Assembly (NCBI RefSeq): GCF_000237805.1
Contig: NZ_CM001376.1
Span: 481,010 to 545,009, forward strand
Direction of reading: 5' to 3'
Source of the DNA: Jonquetella anthropi DSM 22815
GTDB taxonomy: Bacteria > Synergistota > Synergistia > Synergistales > Dethiosulfovibrionaceae
DNA: 64,000 bases
Position numbers and translations under genes: made by a program
Part shown: positions 58,032 through 64,000 of the stretch, piece by piece
Position numbering within the stretch: the first letter of the stretch is position 1
Layout: each line of letters begins with the position of its first letter
Notes under the pieces: generated by a model
Told to the model about the DNA's origin: nothing
Seen by the model: only the letters and a program-made list of their open reading frames with translations
Database searches by the model: none

Positions 58032-59033
58032 CTACATCTTGCAGCAGCTCAAGGTCGGCGTTCGGCTGATCGGGTGGACGACGAACGGGAGAACCTCCCA
58101 GATCACTTCGTGGTCCGGCTTGGCTGCCCAGAGGGCCTGCAGGGAGACCGTCCATATTTCCATCGGCTTGGCCGGCTCGGCCAAGTCTCCCAAAGCCCGA
58201 AGCCGATCGGCGTTCAGCGCGGCGGTTGTCTCGTCAGCGGTCACGAAGAGCAGCCAGTTCACGCTGTCCTGCTCTTGGGTGTCAAAGTCCAGATACCCCG
58301 GCAGGTCAGCCAGTCGAAGCTGGAGCAGCCAGGATTGATAGAGCCCTAAAAGGTCGAGCTGTTCTTCCAGAGTTTGCGCGAAGGAGAAGAAGAACCGGTC
58401 GGCGTTGGCCAGCCGAAGGCCGTCGCCCGGATAGCCGGGGAAGTCCTCGTAGTACTGGTAATCGTATCGGCACAGGTACAGCAGATCGGCGTTCAGCTCT
58501 TCGGAAGACGGAAACGTTTCTCGCCACGAAAAGCGGCGAAGCGATTGACTTCCCCGCGGGGCCCGCTCGCGGAGCGGCACCGGAGGGAACAGGGACAGCG
58601 CCTTCTTCGCGCCGGCGCTCTGCGGCCAGAGCCATGAGAAAACGCCGTCCTCAAGGCGCCACGCCCGGCCGGTTGAACAGGGGTGGACGGGAATTTGAAG
58701 AGCAAACCGATAATCTTTGATCCCCCAGCGCTGGCGGTGGGCCCGTTGAAGAGCCAGCCATAGCTCGGTCGTCTCGGCCCGCCGCGTCGGATTCCCCGGT
58801 ACTAGGCCCACTTGCTCGTTTAAGAAGCACTCCCGCGCCGCCTCGTCAAACGCCGTTCGTCCCTCCTCCGTGAGCCAGAAAAGGCCGTCTTCCCCGTTCA
58901 AAAGCCCAGCGCCGACAAGTTTTTCGAGCGGCGCAGGATCGACGCCGGCCAGTTCAAGCAGTCGGGGAGACCAAACGGGATGATCTTGGGAAAACTGCAG
59001 AAGAAGCGCCGTATCGTTCTCTTGAAGCGTCAT
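58032..59033 (-). CDS. Conserved-looking protein of unknown function
   Basis: This 333-residue protein is soluble, with no signal or membrane segment. The N-terminal 70 residues look like a winged-helix domain (LLELAGVDPAPLEKLVGAGLLNGEDGLFWLTEEGRTAF). The rest is rich in Trp, Tyr and Asp with no motif that I recognise, and the protein ends in CCKM. TAAGGAGGTC precedes the ATG, so it is clearly translated. It is divergent from the flavoredoxin-like gene. Confidence 0.7.
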   Translation of the reverse strand: MTLQENDTALLLQFSQDHPVWSPRLLELAGVDPAPLEKLVGAGLLNGEDGLFWLTEEGRTAFDEAARECFLNEQVGLVPGNPTRRAETTELWLALQRAHRQRWGIKDYRFALQIPVHPCSTGRAWRLEDGVFSWLWPQSAGAKKALSLFPPVPLRERAPRGSQSLRRFSWRETFPSSEELNADLLYLCRYDYQYYEDFPGYPGDGLRLANADRFFFSFAQTLEEQLDLLGLYQSWLLQLRLADLPGYLDFDTQEQDSVNWLLFVTADETTAALNADRLRALGDLAEPAKPMEIWTVSLQALWAAKPDHEVIWEVLPFVVHPISRTPTLSCCKM

Positions 59034-59224
59034 GTCCTCTGACCTCCTTAAGGCCGCTGGGACGGGCCGTGTTTTCTATTTTACAGGCCAGCGGCGCAGA
59101 AAGAACCGGCGTTTTCTCCGTCGTGATGTTATGCTTAATATGCTCGGGCGGAAACGAGACGGGCAGTCCCGACGGGCGGCTGGCCGCAGGACGGGCGGAG
59201 ATGCCTTTGAAGGGGAGGACCGAC

Positions 59225-59752
59225 ATGAGAGAGATTCCGGTAGAAACGTTGCAAATGAACCCGATGTCGCTGATCAGCGAGGAATGGATGCTCATCACGG
59301 CTGGCGACGAGAAGCGCGGCTACAACACGATGACCGCCGCGTGGGGCCATTTGGGAGCCATCTGGGGCCACGGCAAGGGGCTCCCCACCGCGGTGGTGTA
59401 CATTCGCCCTCAGAGGTACACGAGGGAGTTCGTCGACCGGGAACCGCTGTTTTCGCTCTCGTTTTTCCCAAGGTCGTACAGAAAACAGCTTCAATATTTG
59501 GGCTCCCACTCTGGCCGCGACGAGGACAAAGTCGCCAAAGCAGGGCTGACGCCGGCCTTCGGCGACGGGTTCACCTACTTTGCCGAGTCGTCGCTGGTCA
59601 TGGTCTGTCGAAAGCTGTATCGAGGCGAGATAACCGCCGATGGGTTCGTCGACGCTCAAATCATAGAGGACAACTACCCGCTTCGGGACTTTCACGTCAT
59701 GTACATCGGCGAGATCGTCAAAGTGCTGGAAGCGGAGAGCGGCCAGAAATAA
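59225..59752 (+). CDS. Flavin reductase-like / flavoredoxin-like FMN protein
   Basis: This 175-residue protein has a split-barrel flavin-binding fold. WMLITAGDEKRGYNTMTAAWG is the FMN/flavin-facing N-terminal motif, followed by RPQRYTREF and LSFFPRSYRKQLQYLGSHSGRDEDKVAKAGL, seen here as pieces. Flavoredoxin-type proteins carry FMN and move electrons in anaerobes. ATG 59225 has GGGGAGGA 5-6 bases upstream. The partner is unknown. Confidence 0.85.
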   Translation: MREIPVETLQMNPMSLISEEWMLITAGDEKRGYNTMTAAWGHLGAIWGHGKGLPTAVVYIRPQRYTREFVDREPLFSLSFFPRSYRKQLQYLGSHSGRDEDKVAKAGLTPAFGDGFTYFAESSLVMVCRKLYRGEITADGFVDAQIIEDNYPLRDFHVMYIGEIVKVLEAESGQK

Positions 59753-59792
59753 GTTTAAGCGTTTGGAATAGCCGAAACTTGATGGGATAACG

Positions 59793-59831
59793 AATGAGCC
59801 GGGGCGGATAACCGCCCCGGCTCATTTTATC
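59793..59831. terminator. Bidirectional terminator
   Basis: A 15-bp perfect stem AATGAGCCGGGGCGG/CCGCCCCGGCTCATT with an ATAA loop precedes TTATC. It separates the flavoredoxin-like gene from the convergent muropeptide operon. Confidence 0.93.
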
Positions 59832-59839
59832 TTAACTAG

Positions 59840-60661
59840 TCAACTGGGTTGAAGGGCTTTCCACTCGTCATAAACGAGCCGCCCCAAGGCGCTGCAGAAC
59901 CGTACCCCGTCAAGCCGGTCGGTCAGGCCGGTCGTGAGGACGACTAGCACGGCGGGCCGAGGGCCGAAGGGGAAGAAAATTCCCGCGTCGTGCTCGTGGC
60001 CGGGAAGTTCGCCGGTCTTGTGGGCGAGGACTTTTTCCAAGTCGTCCACGTCGTCGCAGGGAATCGCTCCGGCCAGCTTCGATTGGAGCTTCTGGGCGGA
60101 CAGAATGTCGATGATTCGCCTCTTGCCGGCTTCGGAGAGGCCGGCCGTTTTGCCCGGCGACGTCAGGGCGCTCAAAAAGAGCGCCACGTCGCAGGCCGTC
60201 GTCCAGTTGTCTTTTCCTGCTTTGGCAGCTCCGGAGTCCAGCATGCGGCGCTCCAGCGAGGTGGACTTCATGCCGAGCGAACGAATGCGGTCGTTGATCC
60301 CGTCGAGTCCCAGCCGGTCCATCAGCAGGTTGGCGGCGGTGTTGTCGCTTACCGTGCCGGCCAGAACGGCCAAGTCCTCGAGCCGCAAGGTCGGGCTGGC
60401 GGAGAACTTGTGGAGCAGGCCGCCGTCAACCCGTTTTTCGCTTGGGACGACGATCGTCTCGCTTAGGTTGAGCGAGCCTTCCTCGGCCCGGGCGAACAGG
60501 TCCCAGAGGATCGGCAGCTTGATCAGGCTGGCCGACTTGAGGCGCTGAAGCCCCCGCAGGTCGAACTGCTCGCCCGTCGCAGGATCGGCGAGGACGACCG
60601 ACGCTTGAACGCCCGACTCGTAAACTCTGTTGGCAATTTGAGATGCGACGCGGGAGAACAT
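59840..60661 (-). CDS. Class A beta-lactamase-like serine hydrolase, no signal peptide
   Basis: This 273-residue protein has the full class A motif set: SASLIK (SxxK), VSDN (SDN), a Glu in LERRMLDS at the omega-loop position and HKTGELPG (KTG). There is no signal peptide, so it appears cytosolic, which is unusual for a beta-lactamase. It is the last gene of the epimerase-NlpC/P60-permease operon, 10 bases after the permease stop. That context suggests hydrolysis of cell-wall peptides or another amide rather than antibiotic defence. The Shine-Dalgarno is weak, and translation may be coupled. Confidence 0.85.
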   Translation of the reverse strand: MFSRVASQIANRVYESGVQASVVLADPATGEQFDLRGLQRLKSASLIKLPILWDLFARAEEGSLNLSETIVVPSEKRVDGGLLHKFSASPTLRLEDLAVLAGTVSDNTAANLLMDRLGLDGINDRIRSLGMKSTSLERRMLDSGAAKAGKDNWTTACDVALFLSALTSPGKTAGLSEAGKRRIIDILSAQKLQSKLAGAIPCDDVDDLEKVLAHKTGELPGHEHDAGIFFPFGPRPAVLVVLTTGLTDRLDGVRFCSALGRLVYDEWKALQPS

Positions 60662-60671
60662 GACGTCACAC

Positions 60672-61967
60672 TCAGATGAAGAAAGCCCGAACGACGACGT
60701 AAAGGGTCGTGAAGAGGCAGATCAGCCAGCCGTTGCAGAGAACCGACTTCAAGTCATCCGACCGGGCCAGCCCCATTTGTCCCTGCATGTCCCCTTCGGG
60801 CATAGCGAACGATGTCATCTGAGAGCCGACCAACAGAACTGCGGCCCACAGGACCATCGGAATCCCCTGAGCCTGAGCCAGTTCGAGGAACATCTTATTG
60901 AGCACTTCCGCCTGAGCGACGGCCGCGCCGGGCACGCCGAAGATACCGACTAGGGTAGTGAAGGCGACGAACGCCACATGCCCGCTCTTCTCAACGTAAG
61001 GCGCCAGAACGCCGGCCAGAGCCTGAAACGCGCCGGCATCGGAGATGAAATTGATGAACGGATCGAGCAGGACGAAGAAGAAGAAAAGCCAAACGAGCGG
61101 CCGGGCGCCGTCGCATACCGCGTCGATGATCTCCTTGACCTTGAGCCGTCCGGCGAGGCCGGTCAAGGCGGCCGTGACGAGCATCAGGCCGAGGACGAAC
61201 GTCGAGCCGCCGCCGATGGAAATGCCCCAGACGACCAGCCCGATCAGCACGACGAAGAACGTCGCCGTGGCCAGTTTGGTTCGGCCGTCCGGGCGATAGT
61301 TGGCCAAGTCCAAAGCGGCCTCTTCGGCCTGTTCAGCGTAGCAGGTGACGCCGGCATATTTCTTCTGCACTCTGCCGGCCCAGAAGAACGTGACGATCCA
61401 CATGATGAGGGAAATCGGAATGCCTGCGTTGAGCAGGTACTGGGGATAGCTGACGCCGGTGAACTCCATCAGCGCGACGACCGGTGGGGTGAAGGGGCCG
61501 AGGAACAGCCCTGTGGCGCCGGCGCCGTGGAGCAGAACCGCCATGGCGTTGGGAACGACGCCCACCGACGCGGCGATAGGAATCAGCACCGGGGCCAGAA
61601 TGGCGTTGCCGCCGGCCATGGTGCCCAGAACGCTGACGATGAGCACCGAGCAGATCATGACGAGCAGGAAGGCCTTTCTCTGGGAGTCGACTTTCATTTT
61701 CCCGGTGATCCACGCGACGAGGCAGTTCACCACGCCGGTGCGCTTGAGGACCATGCCGAGCCCGCCGCCGAGCAAAATGATCAGGCCGATGTAGCCCAGA
61801 AACGAGCCCATGCCGGCCCGAATGCCGGCGGCCACGTCCATCAGGCCGTGTCCGCCCATAACCGCCGCGACGATAATTCCGGCGATGACGGCGAAGATCT
61901 GCCCGAACGGACAGAAGCACAGGACGATGTACAGGACCAGCGGAACGAGCGCCCACAGGCCGTTCAT
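60672..61967 (-). CDS. Ion-coupled permease (NhaC/GntP-like superfamily), substrate unknown
   Basis: This 431-residue membrane protein has about 11-12 hydrophobic segments and two-fold similarity between its halves. Each half holds a re-entrant-like Gly/Pro-rich stretch (MAGGNAILAPVLIPIA in the first, GVPGAAVAQAEVL in the second). This is the architecture of sodium- or proton-coupled carboxylate, gluconate and peptide-acid carriers. ATG 61967 lies one base from the NlpC/P60 stop with AAGGAGAC upstream. It may import the dipeptides handled by the neighbours. Confidence 0.82.
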   Translation of the reverse strand: MNGLWALVPLVLYIVLCFCPFGQIFAVIAGIIVAAVMGGHGLMDVAAGIRAGMGSFLGYIGLIILLGGGLGMVLKRTGVVNCLVAWITGKMKVDSQRKAFLLVMICSVLIVSVLGTMAGGNAILAPVLIPIAASVGVVPNAMAVLLHGAGATGLFLGPFTPPVVALMEFTGVSYPQYLLNAGIPISLIMWIVTFFWAGRVQKKYAGVTCYAEQAEEAALDLANYRPDGRTKLATATFFVVLIGLVVWGISIGGGSTFVLGLMLVTAALTGLAGRLKVKEIIDAVCDGARPLVWLFFFFVLLDPFINFISDAGAFQALAGVLAPYVEKSGHVAFVAFTTLVGIFGVPGAAVAQAEVLNKMFLELAQAQGIPMVLWAAVLLVGSQMTSFAMPEGDMQGQMGLARSDDLKSVLCNGWLICLFTTLYVVVRAFFI

Positions 61968-61968
61968 G

Positions 61969-63246
61969 TCAGTTCGTCTCCTTCATCGGCCAAACGAGCG
62001 GTTCGGCCAAGGTGACGACGTCGCTTTCGATCGGCTTGCCTCCGGGCAGCCACCCGGCGTCGTTGATCAGCTTGACCGCTGGGCGGTAGCTGCCTTCCTC
62101 ATCGTAGGTCACGAACGGAAGCGCTTTATGGGTGGAGCCGCGCTTTTCCAAACACATCCGCCGGGGCGCGTCAACGACGATGCAGTCGTCCGGCTTATCG
62201 GCGCCTTTCGGGTAAATTAAAACCTTCGTGGGCGCGTAGCCTTGGGCGCGGACTCGGATGAACCAGCCCTTCTTGCCGTCCCGCTCGCCCGGCTCGGCCC
62301 AGAGCTCTTTGACGAGTAGCTGATCCGGCGCGGACGGGAACGCGGTGCCGAACGAGACCAGAGTTTGGGTCGTCGCCAAGTCGTTCCGGTAGTCCGGGTC
62401 GTCTTTGAGCAGAGAGTTGACGCAGGTGTCGAACGTCCGGCCGTTCGAGTGAATGTACTTGCCGTTCCCGAGGTACATGCCGGTGTGGCCCGGCCAGAAG
62501 AGCAAATCGCCGGGCTTGAGGCCCATTTTGTCCAGATCCTGAAGGGTGAAGGTCCCATCCGGCTCCGCTTCGGGCGCGATACAGGCGATTGGGAAGCCCG
62601 CCTCAGGCCGAGAGTTGCGGTAGATCACCAGACCGTTCAGGTCGTAAACGATCGCCGTCAGGCCGGAGCAGTCAATGCCGTCAGGCGACTTGCCGCCCCA
62701 GCGGTACCCGGTGCCCATGTACGAGACGGCGTCTTTGACTAAGTTCGCCCGGGTCGCCGCTTCGTCAAACTCGCCCCACTGGCGGGGCTGACGCAGGGAC
62801 GCCCACTTCATGAAACCTACTCGGCCGTCGGGCAGGGTGACCTGAGCCCATTCTTTTTCTTTGCTCTGCTCGGCCTTGACCCAAGACGCCCGGGGCAGAG
62901 AAATCAGCGGCGGGTATGACGATGTGTCCGGTTGGGGCAGCACGTCGGCGCGGATGGACGCGACCCGGCGGTTCCGCTCTTTGGCCCACGCCGGTTCGTC
63001 TTCGGTGATCACGAGAGCTTCCGGCGAGAGAAAGGTTTCGTACCGCCCCTCGGTCTTCACATCGACCAGCCCGGCCTTATTCTTCTCGCTCAGGATCTGG
63101 ACGATTTGGCCGCACAGCAGCTCGTCGTCCCGCTCTGTGCCGTCATCGTTGGTGGTGGAAAGCAAGTCGGCTTTTACCACGCCCCAACTCGCGTACGCGG
63201 GCGCCGCCAGAAGCAGGCAGCAGGCCAGTGCTAAAAACTTTTTCAC
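61969..63246 (-). CDS. Secreted NlpC/P60 peptidase with SH3-like domains (YkfC-type)
   Basis: This 425-residue protein has a signal peptide, MKKFLALACCLLLAAPAYA, when read from GTG 63246. That start is chosen because AGGGAGGG touches ATG 63252 directly but lies six bases from the GTG. Two bacterial SH3-like regions (about 20-155) precede an NlpC/P60 domain with catalytic Cys in GIDCSGLTAI and His in GHTGMYLG. Such enzymes cut gamma-D-Glu-diaminopimelate bonds and release L-Ala-D-Glu, the substrate of the epimerase encoded upstream. A C-terminal extension (about 320-425) is unassigned. Confidence 0.88.
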   Translation of the reverse strand: MKKFLALACCLLLAAPAYASWGVVKADLLSTTNDDGTERDDELLCGQIVQILSEKNKAGLVDVKTEGRYETFLSPEALVITEDEPAWAKERNRRVASIRADVLPQPDTSSYPPLISLPRASWVKAEQSKEKEWAQVTLPDGRVGFMKWASLRQPRQWGEFDEAATRANLVKDAVSYMGTGYRWGGKSPDGIDCSGLTAIVYDLNGLVIYRNSRPEAGFPIACIAPEAEPDGTFTLQDLDKMGLKPGDLLFWPGHTGMYLGNGKYIHSNGRTFDTCVNSLLKDDPDYRNDLATTQTLVSFGTAFPSAPDQLLVKELWAEPGERDGKKGWFIRVRAQGYAPTKVLIYPKGADKPDDCIVVDAPRRMCLEKRGSTHKALPFVTYDEEGSYRPAVKLINDAGWLPGGKPIESDVVTLAEPLVWPMKETN

Positions 63247-63248
63247 GG

Positions 63249-64000
63249 TCATCCCTCCCTCACGATGAAGCGGCTGGCGTCAAAGTTCCCGACACCTGAA
63301 CCGCCCAAAAGCTGGAAATTGGTTACGCCGGCCAGCCCCAGGCCGGGGCCTTCCCACGCGCTGATCTTCGGGCCGTTGAACTCCGGCCCTCCGACCACGT
63401 CGTCTTTTACGACCAGAGCCGGGCCGTCCAAGTCGAGCCGGGTCGCCACGCCCCGGCACAGCGCCAGAGCGACGGCGACGGAGACGCTGATTTTCCCTTC
63501 CAGCATGCTCCCGAGCATCACTTCCCGGCCGTAAATTTCGGCCAAGGCGACGATCCGCTTGGCTTCCGCCAGCCCGCCGCACTTCATCAGCTTGATATTG
63601 GGCCACACGGGCGAGTCGTCCATCAGCCGGCGGGCCTGATCGGCCGTCCAGCAGCTTTCATCCGCCACGACAGGGACGGGGGACTGGCGCGCCACTTCGG
63701 CGAGACCTTTCAGGTCCCAAGCCGGGACGGGCTGTTCCACCAGCTCGATATCCAGGTCCTTTTCCTGCATCGCATCGAGCATCCGCAGGGCCTGACGGGC
63801 GTTCCACCCCTGGTTGGCGTCGATTCGCAACGTCACGTCTTTTCCCACCGCCTGACGGATAGCCGTCAGGCGCTGCAGGTCAACTTCGGGGTCAAGTCCG
63901 ACCTTCGTCTTCAGGGTGCGGAAGCCCCGTCCGATCGCGTCGAGGCTGTCTTTAGCCATCACGTCCGGCGCGTTGACGCTGATCGTGACGTTCGTTTCCA
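63249..64000 (-). CDS. L-Ala-D/L-Glu (dipeptide) epimerase, enolase superfamily, N-terminus outside window
   Basis: The visible part is the C-terminal 250 residues; the frame stays open to the window edge. The enolase-superfamily catalytic set is seen: the K-x-K in FRTLKTKVG, metal ligands in RIDANQGW, LVEQPV and VADESCW, and the second lysine in NIKLMKCGG. The muconate-lactonizing subgroup includes dipeptide epimerases. Coupling to an NlpC/P60 gene supports the muropeptide role. Its TGA lies just before the neighbour's start. Confidence 0.9.
   Translation of the reverse strand, partial: ETNVTISVNAPDVMAKDSLDAIGRGFRTLKTKVGLDPEVDLQRLTAIRQAVGKDVTLRIDANQGWNARQALRMLDAMQEKDLDIELVEQPVPAWDLKGLAEVARQSPVPVVADESCWTADQARRLMDDSPVWPNIKLMKCGGLAEAKRIVALAEIYGREVMLGSMLEGKISVSVAVALALCRGVATRLDLDGPALVVKDDVVGGPEFNGPKISAWEGPGLGLAGVTNFQLLGGSGVGNFDASRFIVREG

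Noticed and set aside
59840-60661. Acquired antibiotic-resistance beta-lactamase
   Set aside because: No signal peptide, no mobile element nearby, base composition like its neighbours, and it sits in a peptidoglycan-peptide operon.
1-64000. Prophage, insertion sequence or genomic island
   Set aside because: No integrase, transposase, terminal repeats or attachment-site duplication was seen at the tRNA or 4.5S RNA genes.

Overview
The window is about 64 kb of G+C-rich bacterial chromosome, densely packed with housekeeping operons and with no phage, insertion sequence or CRISPR array that I can see. Gene content suggests an anaerobic, amino-acid-fermenting bacterium, and the mix fits Synergistota (Jonquetella, Pyramidobacter or Dethiosulfovibrio relatives) best. 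Pointers are the two-subunit glycine decarboxylase with a folate cyclodeaminase-family gene, FabK with FapR, PyrDB/PyrK, selenocysteine machinery, CtsR/ClpC and a lone ferredoxin. The taxonomic call is inference from content, not from a marker-gene search.

Layout. 1-3943: glycine cleavage operon (gcvPA end, gcvPB, cyclodeaminase, lpd). 4055-4825: lone alpha/beta hydrolase. 4886-7749 (minus): NitT/TauT-type ABC importer. 8165-9361: aminotransferase. 9459-13642 (minus): TetR regulator and a two-gene ABC exporter behind a palindromic operator. 13849-20484: fatty-acid and phospholipid operon fapR-plsX-fabK-fabD-fabG-acpP-fabF-rnc. 20522-26205: pyrimidine operon pyrC-pyrR-pyrK-pyrD-pyrF-pyrE plus a metal-binding-like lipoprotein/secreted protein. 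26270-28576: arginine deiminase, tRNA-Ser, 4.5S RNA and an HD protein. 28761-32712: lepA-hemW-murB. 32750-36793: selenium block yedF / selA-selB, running on into ispE, purR, a ferredoxin and a CAU tRNA.

38834-39860 is a gene-poor kilobase holding a 23-copy heptanucleotide array. It is followed by two tandem ZinT-like secreted proteins, tRNA-Ser(TGA) and a thioesterase. 42198-46272: ferric-iron-type ABC importer and a ribbon-helix-helix protein. 46318-47036 (minus): ThiT under a TPP riboswitch. 47192-49259: secreted unknown, Rrf2 regulator and HU. 49341-55028: divergent acyl-CoA synthetase, plsY, ctsR, clpC. 55223-57974: small membrane protein, P1B-type ATPase and HMA-like protein, which look like one metal-transport unit. 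58032-59752: an unknown protein and a flavoredoxin-like protein, divergent. 59840-64000 (minus): epimerase, NlpC/P60 hydrolase, permease and a serine beta-lactamase-fold protein, which together look like a peptidoglycan-peptide uptake and recycling operon.

The most unusual things are a perfect intrinsic terminator embedded in the first codons of rnc, the small-protein/P1B-ATPase/HMA trio, the G-rich heptad array ending in a 16-bp palindrome, a ZinT paralogue that has lost two zinc ligands beside an intact copy, and the unsecreted beta-lactamase-like enzyme in the muropeptide cluster.
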